In this document: positions 1 through 8,023 of the stretch, piece by piece | Position numbering within the stretch: the first letter of the stretch is position 1 | Layout: each line of letters opens with the position of its first letter | NCBI RefSeq assembly: GCF_001050345.1 | Contig: NZ_LFMW01000021.1 | Coordinates: 62,001-126,000, forward strand | DNA from: Pseudomonas fildesensis | Lineage (GTDB): Bacteria; Pseudomonadota; Gammaproteobacteria; Pseudomonadales; Pseudomonadaceae | Direction: 5' to 3' | DNA: 64,000 nt | Notes under the pieces: generated by a model | What the model was told of the DNA's origin: nothing | Seen by the model: only the letters and a program-made list of their open reading frames with translations | Databases searched by the model: none | Position numbers and translations under genes: made by a program

Positions 1-771
1 TGCCTGGGGTATGCCAGCGGCCCGGTATTGCAAGGCTTCGACTTGCAGTTGCAGCCCGGCGAAGTGGTATCGATCCTCGGCCCCAGCGGCGTCGGCAAAT
101 CCAGCCTGTTGCGGGTGCTCGCCGGTTTGCAGGCGCCCCAGGGCGGTAGCGTGCGGGTGCTCGGCGAGCCGTTGAGCGGTCCGCACCCCCGCGTCGCGGT
201 GGCGTTTCAGGACCCGAGCCTGTTGCCCTGGCTTAACCTGGAAAAGAACGTTGCCTTCGGCCTGGATTTCGCCCGTCAGCCTTACCTGACGGCTGACGAG
301 CGCCGCCAGCGCGTCGACCACGCCATTGCGGCAGTCAACCTGGAACACGCGCGCCAGCAGTTCCCCGCGCAGTTGTCCGGCGGTATGGCCCAGCGCACTG
401 CGTTGGCCCGCTGCCTGGCGCGCCAGCCACAAGTGTTGTTGCTGGATGAACCGTTCGGTGCCCTTGACGAAGTGACCCGCGCCGACATGCAGCACCTGTT
501 GCTCAAGGTCAATCGCGAACAGGGCTCGGCAGCGGTATTGATCACCCACGACATCGACGAAGCGCTATTGCTGTCCGACCGCATCCTGCTACTGGGTAAC
601 CGCCCGGCGCGGACCCTGGGCGAATGGCGGATCGACCTGCCGCAACCACGCGAAGAGCAGGTCGAGGCCATTGGCGCGTTGCGTATCGACATTCTTAAAA
701 CCCTACGGCAGGCGAGCCGCCCTCAACCCAACCCCCTTGATCTGCTGGAGCCTAGCCATGTGTCTGGATGA
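1..771 (+). CDS. ABC transporter ATP-binding protein (nitrate/sulfonate/taurine class), 5' truncated
   Basis: Cytoplasmic ATPase that powers an importer. The reading frame is open from base 1, so the true start lies before the window; about 256 codons are visible. Seen: Walker A GPSGVGKS near visible residue 27, Q-loop in VAFQDPSLLPW, signature LSGGMAQR near 125, Walker B VLLLDEPFGALD near 145 and a switch histidine in LITHDIDEA. The sequence resembles the SsuB/TauB/NrtD branch. The next gene (binding protein) starts 14 bases before this stop, so translation is probably coupled. The transported substrate cannot be read from the ATPase. Confidence 0.9.
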   Translation, partial: CLGYASGPVLQGFDLQLQPGEVVSILGPSGVGKSSLLRVLAGLQAPQGGSVRVLGEPLSGPHPRVAVAFQDPSLLPWLNLEKNVAFGLDFARQPYLTADERRQRVDHAIAAVNLEHARQQFPAQLSGGMAQRTALARCLARQPQVLLLDEPFGALDEVTRADMQHLLLKVNREQGSAAVLITHDIDEALLLSDRILLLGNRPARTLGEWRIDLPQPREEQVEAIGALRIDILKTLRQASRPQPNPLDLLEPSHVSG

Positions 772-1957
772 CCTGACCCACTCGCGCCGTGACTTTCTCA
801 AACTCTCTGCGGTGCTCAGTGCCGCCGGTGCCTTGCCGCTGTTGAGCAGCCTGCAGGCCCGTGCCGCCAGCGACCCGGACGCACCGGTACGCATCGGCTA
901 CTTGCCGATCACCGATGCCACGCCGCTGTTGGTGGCGCATAACAATGGCCTGTTCGAAGCCGAGGGCATCAAGGCCGAGCGCCCTGTGCTGCTGCGCAGT
1001 TGGGCCCAGGTGATCGAGGCCTTTATTTCGGGTCAGGTCAACGTGATCCACCTGTTGTCGCCGATGACCGTTTGGGCACGCTACGCCAGCAAGGTGCCGG
1101 CCAAAGTGGTGGCCTGGAACCACGTCGGCGGGTCGGGCTTGACCGTGTCGCCAGGGATTACCGACGTCAAGCAACTGGGCGGCAAGTCGGTGGCGATTCC
1201 GTTCTGGTATTCGATCCATAACGTGGTGGTGCAACAGCTGTTCCGTGACAACGGCCTGACGCCGGTCGCGCGTGCGGCGGGCAGCGAGATCGCCGCCAAT
1301 GAAGTGAACCTGATCGTGCTGCCCCCCTCGGACATGCCGCCGGCGCTGGCCAGCAAGCGTATCGACGGCTATATCGTCGCCGAGCCGTTCAATGCCCTGG
1401 CGGAAAACCTCAAGGTCGGTCGCGTACAGCGCTTTACCGGCGACGTGTGGCGCAACCACGCGTGCTGCGTGGTGTTCATGCACGAACACGACCTGACCAA
1501 CCGCCCGGAGTGGTCGCAGAAAGTGGTGAATGCCATCGTCAAGGCGCAAGTCTGGACCCGCGACAACCGCGAAGAGGCGGTGAAACTACTGTCCAAGGAC
1601 GGCCCGAACCGTTACACGCCGCATGCCGAACCGGTGTTGAGCAAGGTACTCGCACCTGCAGCAAGCGACCGCGCCGCTTACCTGGCTGACGGTGCGATCC
1701 AGCATGCCAACTGGGACGAACACCGCATCGACTTCCAACCCTATCCTTTCCCGAGCTACACCGAGGAACTGGTGCGGCGCCTGAAAGACACGTTGATCGA
1801 AGGTGACAAGAAATTCCTCGCGGACCTCGATCCAGCCTTCGTCGCCAAGGACCTGGTGGACGACCGCTTCGTGCGCAACGCGATTGCGGCGGTAGGCGGC
1901 ATGAAGACGTTCGGCTTGCCTGAAGGCTTTGAGCGGACCGAGGAGATTGGCGTTTGA
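758..1957 (+). CDS. ABC transporter substrate-binding protein, CmpA/NrtA-like, Tat-type signal
   Basis: Predicted periplasmic solute receptor of 399 residues. The N-terminus has a twin-arginine motif (SRRDFLKLSA) followed by a hydrophobic stretch ending near ARAAS, so export is probably by Tat. The core starts RIGYLPITDATPLLVA and contains HLLSPMTVWARYAS, typical of the NrtA/CmpA/NMT1-like family that binds nitrate, bicarbonate, sulfonates or thiamine precursors. The ATG at 758 was chosen because the Tat motif then lies close to the start and the gene overlaps the ATPase gene. The downstream permease starts inside its stop codon (TTGA overlap), giving one operon. Substrate is undetermined. 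Confidence 0.85.
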   Translation: MCLDDLTHSRRDFLKLSAVLSAAGALPLLSSLQARAASDPDAPVRIGYLPITDATPLLVAHNNGLFEAEGIKAERPVLLRSWAQVIEAFISGQVNVIHLLSPMTVWARYASKVPAKVVAWNHVGGSGLTVSPGITDVKQLGGKSVAIPFWYSIHNVVVQQLFRDNGLTPVARAAGSEIAANEVNLIVLPPSDMPPALASKRIDGYIVAEPFNALAENLKVGRVQRFTGDVWRNHACCVVFMHEHDLTNRPEWSQKVVNAIVKAQVWTRDNREEAVKLLSKDGPNRYTPHAEPVLSKVLAPAASDRAAYLADGAIQHANWDEHRIDFQPYPFPSYTEELVRRLKDTLIEGDKKFLADLDPAFVAKDLVDDRFVRNAIAAVGGMKTFGLPEGFERTEEIGV

Positions 1958-2724
1958 ACAACGGCAAAACCGTAGCGTGGCCGGGCTGGTTGCTCGGTGT
2001 TGGCGGGCTGGGCGGGTTGCTGTTGCTTTGGTGGCTGGGGGTGAAGGTGTTTGGCGAGGCGGACGGCTTGTCCGCGCGTTTTTCCCTGGCCGCAACCCTC
2101 GGCAGCCTGTGGGAATTGCTTGGGCGCGGTGAGTTGTATCTGCACATCGCCGTGAGCCTGAAGCGCATTTTCGTCGGGCTGTTCCTGGCGCTGCTGGTGG
2201 GGGTGCCGTTGGGGTTGTTGGTGGGCAGTTCGCGCAACCTGGAAGCGGCGACCACGCCGGCCTTCCAGTTTCTGCGGATGATCTCGCCGCTGTCCTGGAT
2301 GCCCATCGTAGTGATGCTGATGGGGGTAGGGGACCAGCCGATCTATTTCCTGTTGGCGTTTGCCGCCGTGTGGCCGATCATGCTCAACACCGCTGCCGGC
2401 GTGCGTCAGCTCGACCCGCGCTGGTTGCAGTTGAGCAAAAGCCTGAGCGCCACGCGGTGGGAGACGTTGCGCCGGGTGATCATTCCTGGCGTGGTGGGGC
2501 ATGTGTTGACCGGGGTACGCCTGGCCATCGGCATCCTGTGGATCGTGCTGGTGCCGTGCGAGATGCTTGGGGTCAGTGCGGGGCTGGGCTATTACATCCT
2601 CGACACCCGTGACCGGCTGGCCTATTCGGAGTTGATGGCGATGGTGTTGCTGATCGGGTTGCTGGGGTTTGCCCTGGATGCGTTTGCGCGGTGGCTGCAT
2701 CAGCGCTGGGTGCACGCGGGCTGA
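1954..2724 (+). CDS. ABC transporter permease (BPD_transp_1, SsuC/TauC-like)
   Basis: Inner-membrane channel subunit of 256 residues, with a long first hydrophobic helix and further membrane helices. The EAA-like loop lies near residues 165-185 (LSKSLSATRWETLRRVIIPG), where the ATPase docks. The start is TTG at 1954, overlapping the binding-protein stop by four bases, with AGGAG eight bases upstream. With the two preceding genes it makes a complete importer in the order ATPase, receptor, permease. The family is clear; the substrate is not. Confidence 0.88.
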   Translation: MNNGKTVAWPGWLLGVGGLGGLLLLWWLGVKVFGEADGLSARFSLAATLGSLWELLGRGELYLHIAVSLKRIFVGLFLALLVGVPLGLLVGSSRNLEAATTPAFQFLRMISPLSWMPIVVMLMGVGDQPIYFLLAFAAVWPIMLNTAAGVRQLDPRWLQLSKSLSATRWETLRRVIIPGVVGHVLTGVRLAIGILWIVLVPCEMLGVSAGLGYYILDTRDRLAYSELMAMVLLIGLLGFALDAFARWLHQRWVHAG

Positions 2725-2730
2725 TTACAC

Positions 2731-2764
2731 GCCGTCTCGCGCTCCGGTGGGTGCGCGAGACGGC
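2731..2764. terminator. 12-bp perfect hairpin between convergent genes
   Basis: GCCGTCTCGCGC and its exact complement flank a 10-base loop just after the permease stop and before the convergent lipoprotein gene. No clear T-run follows on either strand, so it may be a weak bidirectional terminator or an mRNA-stabilising hairpin. Confidence 0.5.
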
Positions 2765-2772
2765 GAGGAGGA

Positions 2773-2910
2773 TCAGCTATGGTAGTACCCCGGGCCGCCG
2801 CCATAGTAGCGATGGTCATGCCAGCCACCGCCACCGTGCGGGAAGATGATGCAGCCGCTCATGCTCAACATGATCAGCAAGGGAATCAGCAGTGTGATTC
2901 GACGGAACAT
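2773..2910 (-). CDS. Very small predicted lipoprotein (45 aa)
   Basis: A 45-residue ORF: a short basic start (MFRRIT), a hydrophobic stretch, a lipobox ending LSMSGC with the cysteine at residue 20, then a tail rich in Gly, His and Tyr (HGGGGWHDHRYYGGGPGY). GGAGG lies nine bases before the ATG, so translation is plausible. It should be exported and lipidated; the His/Gly/Tyr tail could bind metal or wall but nothing in the sequence proves that. A similar small Gly-rich lipoprotein is encoded at 9298-9468. Confidence 0.7.
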   Translation of the reverse strand: MFRRITLLIPLLIMLSMSGCIIFPHGGGGWHDHRYYGGGPGYYHS

Positions 2911-3083
2911 TTCGAAAATCCTCCAGGGTACTCATAAGGTCAATCAGGCGCCGGACAAGCCAAAGCTTTTCATCGCCTGTAACATGAGACCCTGCCGACC
3001 CCGATCCATCCCCGCCACAGGGTATGTGCTTGGCATCGTCGGCGATACACAGTGGATACATTCTTAAGGTTCAGGAACCCGTC

Positions 3084-3278
3084 ATGACCCAAAAGCAACG
3101 TTTGAAATACTCGATTCTGATTGCCCTGGTAGTGCTGGGCTCTATGTTTGGCCTGTCCTACCTGCAGAACACCGGGGCGATCAGCGAAAAAACGTTCCAG
3201 TACATCGCCATTGCGATCGCCGTGGTGGTGGTTGTGATCAACGGCGTGATGCGTCGCAAGGTCAAGCCTGGCGTCTGA
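3084..3278 (+). CDS. Small two-helix membrane protein (64 aa)
   Basis: Start ATG at 3084 with CAGGA seven bases upstream; an earlier in-frame ATG at 3024 would add an unlikely hydrophilic leader. Two hydrophobic segments (about residues 10-25 and 37-54) are separated by a short polar loop, and the C-terminus is basic (MRRKVKPGV), so it should sit in the inner membrane. It ends one base from the convergent Fur-like gene. Function unknown. Confidence 0.7.
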   Translation: MTQKQRLKYSILIALVVLGSMFGLSYLQNTGAISEKTFQYIAIAIAVVVVVINGVMRRKVKPGV

Positions 3279-3279
3279 G

Positions 3280-3660
3280 TCAGTCGCGGCGCTCGAGTAC
3301 TTTGGCAGCCTCCTCATGGAGGCTGTAGCTTTTATCCGCATTGAGGGTGATCACGCCCTCGCTGCACAGGCGCTTGAGCACCTCACGCACGCTGAGAAAC
3401 GACAACGGGATGCCCAGCTCCAGCAAATGGCTGTGCACGCCGCGCACACCCAGGGTGCGCTGGTTGTTGGCAGCAGTGAGTAAAGCGTCGATGACCTTCA
3501 GCCGAATCAGGCTGGTGCGCAAACCGAAACACTTGAGCAAATGGCGAATACGCTGGTTGCCTTGCTGTTCGGGCGCTTTGCCGAACGCTTGTGTGCCGTT
3601 GCCAAACGCGGCGTCGGCGAGCGGTGAATGTCCGTCCTTGGGCTGTTGCGAGTTGTACAT
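3280..3660 (-). CDS. Fur-like winged-helix protein lacking the metal/dimer domain
   Basis: 126 residues. After a polar N-terminal extension of about 40 residues comes a segment that reads like the Fur DNA-binding domain (LRTSLIRLKVIDALL, then VREVLKRLCSEGVITL). Fur proteins are usually 130-150 residues with a C-terminal metal-binding dimerisation domain; here the protein stops after the winged helix and has no His/Cys cluster, so metal sensing in the usual way is unlikely. AAGGAG lies ten bases before the ATG. It diverges from pvdQ, a pyoverdine gene, which makes a role in iron-linked control tempting but unproven. Confidence 0.65.
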   Translation of the reverse strand: MYNSQQPKDGHSPLADAAFGNGTQAFGKAPEQQGNQRIRHLLKCFGLRTSLIRLKVIDALLTAANNQRTLGVRGVHSHLLELGIPLSFLSVREVLKRLCSEGVITLNADKSYSLHEEAAKVLERRD

Positions 3661-3818
3661 GCAAAAAAACTCCTTATCAGAGCCTGATCAGGAAAATGAT
3701 GGCGCTCTTATCTAATAAGACGAACGAGCAGCCGAAATCATGAAGTGCAGGATGTAGAAATTTTGTCGGTATCGGTTTTGTCACACCTCGGACATCCTGA
3801 ATAAACGCGCTTCGCAGC

Positions 3819-3842
3819 TAAATTTTTCCCGGTCTTTTGCGT
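3819..3842 (+). promoter_or_regulatory. PvdS (iron-starvation sigma factor) box upstream of pvdQ
   Basis: The sequence reads GCTAAAT, 16 bases, then CGT, an exact match to the TAAAT-N16-CGT iron-starvation box recognised by sigma factor PvdS at pyoverdine promoters. It ends 58 bases before the proposed pvdQ start and points toward it. This implies that pvdQ is transcribed under iron limitation. Confidence 0.85.
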
Positions 3843-3899
3843 TCTTACGGTGGGGTGGTTGCCCCTGGTGAGGGTGTTCAATTTGACTGTGGAGTCTGC

Positions 3900-6188
3900 G
3901 TGATTATTTCCAACGGGTTGTCCAGGATGTGCGTGGCAGGGTTGCTGCTGGGGCTGTGCCTTGCAGCATCGGCGCGGGAACAGGCGACGCAGGCGTCGGC
4001 GGAAATCCGGCGTACCAGTTTTGGCGTACCACATATCCGCGCCAGCGATGAGCGCGGCCTGGGGTTTGGTATCGGTTACGCCTACGCCCAGGACAACCTG
4101 TGCCTGCTGGCCAATGAAGTGGTCACGGTGAATGGCGAGCGGGCGAAGTTTTTCGGGCCCGATCAGTCGACCCTGGAAGAGCGTAACAACCTCACCAGCG
4201 ATGTGTTCTTTACCTGGCTGAATACGCCGGAGGCGGTCGCCACGTTCTGGAAGGCGCAGACCCCGCAGATCCGCCAGCGTATCGAAGGCTATGTGGCCGG
4301 CTACAACCGCTATCTGAAAGAGCAGGGCGCGCCGGCGCAGTGCCAGGCCGCGTGGGTACGGCCCCTGGTCGTTGAAGATCTGGTGAAGCTGACCCGCAGG
4401 CTGCTGGTCGAGGGCGGTGTCGGCCAATTCGCCGAAGCACTCGTCGGCGCGACGCCACCGCAAGCGACTGCCAGTGTGCAACCCAGCGCCAAAGCCTTTG
4501 AACTGGCTGCTGCCAATCAACAGCGCTTCAGCCTCGACCGTGGCAGCAATGCCGTCGCCGTGGGCCGCGATCGTTCGTTCAACGGCCGAGGCATGCTGCT
4601 GGCCAACCCGCATTTCCCGTGGATCGGCGGCATGCGTTTCTACGAGATGCACCTGACCATTCCCGGCCAGCTGGATGTAATGGGCGCCGCGTTGCCGGGC
4701 CTGCCGGTGGTGAATATCGGTTTCAACCAGCATGTGGCGTGGACGCATACGGTCGATACGTCCAAACACTTCACCCTGTATCGCCTGACCCTCGACCCCA
4801 AGGATTCAAAGCGTTATCTGCTGGACGGCAAATCCGTTCCGCTGGAAAAAACCTCGCTGAAGGTGCAGGTCAAACAGGCCGACGGCAGCGTCAAAGACGT
4901 CACCCATACGGTCTACAGCTCGCAGTTTGGCCCGGTGGTGCAATGGCCCGGCAAGCTGGACTGGGACAGCCATTACGCCTTCAGTTTGCGCGACGCTAAC
5001 CTCGGCAATGACCGCGTATTGCAACAGTGGTACGCGATGAACCGCGCCACCAGCCTCAAGGAACTGCAAACCTCGGTGCAGACCCTGCAAGGCATCCCGT
5101 GGGTCAACACCGTGGCCGCCGATGACCAGGGCCAGAGCCTGTACATGAACCTGTCTGTGGTGCCCAACGTCAGCGCCGCCAAACTCGCCCAATGCAGCGA
5201 CCCACGGGCCGGCCTGCAATTGATCATGCTCGACGGCGCCCACAGCGCCTGCGCCTGGGACGTCGACCCACGTGCCGCCCAAGCCGGCATCTTCCCGGCC
5301 GAGCAACTGCCGCAGCTGCAACGCACCGACTACGTACAGCACTCCAACGACTCAGCCTGGCTCGCCAACCCCAAGGCGCCGCTGACTGGCTTCTCGCCCG
5401 TGATCAGCCAGGACAACATCGGCCTCGGCCCACGCGCCCGCTTCGCCGTGCAACGCCTGCACTCCCTGGAAAAACACCCGATCAGCGTCGCCGACCTGCA
5501 AAACATGGTCATGGACAACCAGGTCTACCTGGCCAGCCAAGTCATGCCCGACCTGCTGGACTACTGCGCCAAACAACTCGGCACCGACGCCGTTGCATTG
5601 CAACCGCTGTGCACCAGCCTCAAAACCTGGGACCAGCGCGCCAACCTCGACAGCGGCGTGGGCCTGGTGCACTTCATCAACCTGCTGGAACACCTGCAGC
5701 AAAGCCCCGACGCCTGGCGTGTAGCCTTCGACCCGGCCCAACCCCTGACCACCCCACGAGGCCTGGCGATTGACCGCGCGCCCGTCGCCAAGGCCCTGCG
5801 CGAAGCCATGCTGGCGTCCACCGCCGACGTCGCCAAACTCGGCCTGACCGCCAACAGCCGTTGGGGTGACATCCAAGTCTGCGGCCAAACCCCCATCCAC
5901 GGTGGCCCGCAAGAACTCGGTATCTACAACGCCATGCAAACCGTGCCCCGCGCCGATGGCAAACGCGAAGTCGTCAGCGGCAGCAGCTACCTGCAAATCG
6001 TCACCTTCGACAACAACGGCCCCAGCGCCCTTGGCGTGCTGGCGTTCTCCGAGTCCAGCAACCCAGCGTCCAGCCACGCCAAGGACCAGACGGAAGCCTT
6101 CTCCCAGAAAAAACTCCGCCCACTGCCGTTTACCGAAGCCCAAATCAAGGCCGACCCGCAGTACCAGCAACAGCTCATCAAGGAGTAG
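3900..6188 (+). CDS. pvdQ: Pyoverdine-maturation / acyl-homoserine lactone acylase PvdQ
   Basis: Periplasmic Ntn-hydrolase of the penicillin acylase family. It removes the fatty-acyl chain from the pyoverdine precursor and, in characterised Pseudomonas enzymes, can also deacylate long-chain acyl-homoserine lactones. The best start is GTG at 3900 (GGAG five bases upstream), giving 762 residues, the length I recall for P. aeruginosa PvdQ. A signal peptide ends near AASA. The self-cleavage site is G-SNAVAVG with the nucleophile Ser at residue 216. Blocks such as GMLLANPHFPW, LDVMGAALPGLPVVNIGF and GIPWVNT match PvdQ closely. A PvdS box lies just upstream. An ATG at 3927 is a less likely start. 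Confidence 0.92.
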   Translation: MIISNGLSRMCVAGLLLGLCLAASAREQATQASAEIRRTSFGVPHIRASDERGLGFGIGYAYAQDNLCLLANEVVTVNGERAKFFGPDQSTLEERNNLTSDVFFTWLNTPEAVATFWKAQTPQIRQRIEGYVAGYNRYLKEQGAPAQCQAAWVRPLVVEDLVKLTRRLLVEGGVGQFAEALVGATPPQATASVQPSAKAFELAAANQQRFSLDRGSNAVAVGRDRSFNGRGMLLANPHFPWIGGMRFYEMHLTIPGQLDVMGAALPGLPVVNIGFNQHVAWTHTVDTSKHFTLYRLTLDPKDSKRYLLDGKSVPLEKTSLKVQVKQADGSVKDVTHTVYSSQFGPVVQWPGKLDWDSHYAFSLRDANLGNDRVLQQWYAMNRATSLKELQTSVQTLQGIPWVNTVAADDQGQSLYMNLSVVPNVSAAKLAQCSDPRAGLQLIMLDGAHSACAWDVDPRAAQAGIFPAEQLPQLQRTDYVQHSNDSAWLANPKAPLTGFSPVISQDNIGLGPRARFAVQRLHSLEKHPISVADLQNMVMDNQVYLASQVMPDLLDYCAKQLGTDAVALQPLCTSLKTWDQRANLDSGVGLVHFINLLEHLQQSPDAWRVAFDPAQPLTTPRGLAIDRAPVAKALREAMLASTADVAKLGLTANSRWGDIQVCGQTPIHGGPQELGIYNAMQTVPRADGKREVVSGSSYLQIVTFDNNGPSALGVLAFSESSNPASSHAKDQTEAFSQKKLRPLPFTEAQIKADPQYQQQLIKE

Positions 6189-6242
6189 GGCAGACACGCA
6201 AACCCTTGATGCCAATGCGAAATATTTTTGAAATCAAGGGGT

Positions 6243-6271
6243 TGCAGGCAAAAGCAAATGAGTACATAATG
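6243..6271 (+). promoter_or_regulatory. Possible sigma-70 promoter for tRNA-Cys
   Basis: TTGCAG, 17 bases, CATAAT. It is the best promoter-like pair in the 212-base gap between pvdQ and tRNA-Cys, but it lies about 130 bases before the tRNA, so a long 5' leader would need processing. Confidence 0.35.
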
Positions 6272-6400
6272 ACGCCCATCGAACGCAACGAAGTATTAAA
6301 AACTTCAATGTATTCAATGAGTTAGAGTAGAGGCAGGGTTTTATAGCCCACTCAAGTTTTTATGCGGTGAATGTCAGTGGTAGGGGCGTTGATCGTTTGA

Positions 6401-6474
6401 GGCCGAGTAGCAAAATGGTTATGCAGCGGATTGCAAATCCGCCTACGCCGGTTCGATTCCGACCTCGGCCTCCA
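6401..6474 (+). tRNA. tRNA-Cys (anticodon GCA)
   Basis: Seven-base acceptor stem GGCCGAG/CTCGGCC, anticodon arm GGATT-GCA-AATCC, T-arm with GGTTCGATTCC, discriminator T and an encoded CCA end. 74 bases. A strong terminator follows. tRNA 3' ends are common integration sites, and the next kilobases look accessory, but I found no second copy of the tRNA end in the window. Confidence 0.97.
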
Positions 6475-6485
6475 CTCTTAAAAAC

Positions 6486-6515
6486 CCCGTAGATTAACGT
6501 CTACGGGGTTTTTTA
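6486..6515 (+). terminator. Rho-independent terminator after tRNA-Cys
   Basis: Stem CCCCGTAGA / TCTACGGGG with loop TTAACG followed by six T residues. Confidence 0.9.
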
Positions 6516-6700
6516 TGGCCTTAAGGAAAGTGCAGGAGTTCCGACAGTACCTTCTGGGTTGGAGGCCAAAAGCTACTACTGAAAGCAGGCAGTGCGTTAC
6601 TGAGGACTCGTAAAGGCAACATCCATTAATCCAAATGAATGCTCCGCCAGCTAGTGTATGAGCGTATGGTTGATTGAACCCCTCAGATTAGGCATTCCAC

Positions 6701-7024
6701 ATGGACGGAAATTTAGGGACGCGCTTGAAGGAAGAGCGCAAACGGCTTCTTCTCTCCCAGCATGATTTTGGTGCGGCTGGCGGTGTGGCCGAGAATGCTC
6801 AAGGCCACTATGAGCGCGGAGAGCGGCTTCCAAAGTCAGACTACTTAATGGCCGTCCGCAAAATTGGGGCTGATGTCTTGTACGTGCTGACAGGTGAGCA
6901 CGAGTCAGTCAGCTCTGCCAGCCTCAGTAATGCTGAAGCAAAGATTGTTGGCCATTATCGCGAGCTTGATTCGATCGATAAAAGTTCGGTCTCTCGCATC
7001 GCCTCGTCACTGTCTAAGGAGTAG
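6701..7024 (+). CDS. XRE/cI-type helix-turn-helix regulator
   Basis: 107 residues. The first 60 fit an HTH_3 domain (LGTRLKEERKRLLLSQHDFG, then AQGHYERGERLPKSDYL) and are followed by ADVLYVLTGE, a phrase common in phage-repressor-like XRE proteins, and a polar tail. No peptidase or metabolite-binding domain is present. It stands alone 226 bases after tRNA-Cys in lower-GC sequence, which suggests a remnant of an integrated element. No target operator could be picked out. Confidence 0.75.
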   Translation: MDGNLGTRLKEERKRLLLSQHDFGAAGGVAENAQGHYERGERLPKSDYLMAVRKIGADVLYVLTGEHESVSSASLSNAEAKIVGHYRELDSIDKSSVSRIASSLSKE

Positions 7025-7077
7025 CTCGCACTTCTTGCTTCCCGTACATGCTGTATGCCTGGCCAGGGTGGGGTCCA

Positions 7078-7176
7078 TTAGGGCTGGGCATAGATTCCAT
7101 TCAACACCACCAACTCCACAATCGCGACGAACGCACAAAGCGTGACAAACCCCGGCGTAAATACGCGTTTGCGGTT
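7078..7176 (-). pseudogene. Membrane-protein scrap without a start codon
   Basis: A 32-codon frame reads NRKRVFTPGFVTLCAFVAIV and continues to NGIYAQP before TAA. It looks like a basic N-terminus plus a transmembrane helix, but a stop codon precedes it and there is no ATG, GTG or TTG near its beginning. It is the only protein-like stretch in the gap 7025-7238. Parent gene unknown. Confidence 0.3.
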
Positions 7177-7238
7177 TTAGCTATAAGACTGCAAGTTCAG
7201 CGCATCAAGCAAATCACTCAGGATCGATAGAAAATCTA

Positions 7239-7496
7239 TCAACCGTCGACCTCTGACCTGACGATACGCTGGTCCCTGACTTCCCCCGCGTAAGCGCCAA
7301 TCCTTTCCTGCTGAGCAGCGAGCAACGCGCATATTTTCATCAGCGCCACCGCTTCACCGGGTGTCTTGTCACTCGCCGCCAGTGCAGTTAGTTCAACCAC
7401 CGACCAGCCAATAACCGCCGCTGCGTCTTCAAGGTCGTAAAACAGTTCCTGCTGAGCCGTTCTGGGGCCATCGAGTCCCTGTATCAATTCTTCCAT
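7239..7496 (-). CDS. Hypothetical protein (85 aa)
   Basis: Acidic, alanine-rich, probably helical protein with no signal peptide. The middle (DLEDAAAVIGWSVVELTALA) and a helix containing LMKICALLAAQQERIGAY resemble short Pseudomonas proteins of unknown function (possibly the DUF3077 type, recalled weakly). The ATG directly abuts the stop of the upstream GNAT fragment (TAAATG), so it may be the last gene of a decaying operon. Confidence 0.55.
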   Translation of the reverse strand: MEELIQGLDGPRTAQQELFYDLEDAAAVIGWSVVELTALAASDKTPGEAVALMKICALLAAQQERIGAYAGEVRDQRIVRSEVDG

Positions 7497-7781
7497 TTAC
7501 TCACCCGTCGGTCGCTGTTTCAGTTGAAGCCCCATGACCACCATTCCGATTTCCGCCAGGTCCGTATTGAACGGTATTTCACCGATCTCTTGGAAGCCAT
7601 ATGCCTCGTAAAAGCGTCGGGCATTTGAATTGGTCTTGAGCACATCAAGCCACACCAAACGTTCTCCACGTTGTATCGCCCGGTCGCAAATGGCGTGCAG
7701 AAATTGTTTCCCGTATCCGAGCCCGGCGGCGGATTTGAGGAAATAGATTTTTTGCAGCTCTGCGCCCGGTTCAGTCGCCCC
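7497..7781 (-). pseudogene. GNAT acetyltransferase, C-terminal fragment
   Basis: The frame encodes about 94 residues of a GNAT fold: KIYFLKSAAGLGYGKQFL (the acetyl-CoA loop, close to Q/RxxGxG/A), then RLVWLDVLKTNSNARRFYEA and YGFQEIGEIPF. GNAT proteins are normally 140-170 residues; here the first ~60-70 residues are missing. The frame runs straight out of the stop codon of the short-chain dehydrogenase remnant with no start codon, so the join looks like a deletion endpoint. Confidence 0.75.
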
Positions 7782-8012
7782 TCACTTGCCCCCAGTCACA
7801 TCGAGAAACGTGCCGGTATAAAAGATGCCTCTGCGCTGGCCAGCCATAGTATCGCGCGGGCGACTTCTTCGGGTTGTCCGCCTCGGCCCATGGGGATCGA
7901 TTCCTTGACGCGGTCCGCGCGTCCTGGCTCCCCGCACCGATGCACGCCTGCCGCCTGTGATCAGGATCAGCGGTGCTTGTGAGATTCGGAAGCCTTCTTG
8001 GGGAGAGGACAT
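7782..8012 (-). pseudogene. Short-chain dehydrogenase/reductase remnant with internal deletion and frameshift
   Basis: The start (MSSPQEGFRISQAPLILITG) reads into the SDR nucleotide-binding motif TGG-RR, but is then joined almost at once to the SDR C-terminus: in a second frame SIPMGRGGQPEEVARAILWL, and after one more shift TGTFLDVTGGK and stop. The catalytic Ser-Tyr-Lys region is absent, so roughly 160 residues have been lost and at least one single-base shift has occurred. The product would be inactive. Confidence 0.72.
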
Positions 8013-8023
8013 ACGGGCGGCGT

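Noticed and set aside
3661..3740. Possible Fur box between the Fur-like gene and pvdQ
   Set aside because: Only loosely like GATAATGATAATCATTATC, with wrong spacing.
7870..7900. Sequence resembling the tRNA-Cys 3' end (CCTCGGCCC) as a possible second attachment site
   Set aside because: Only nine bases match and they belong to the SDR remnant.
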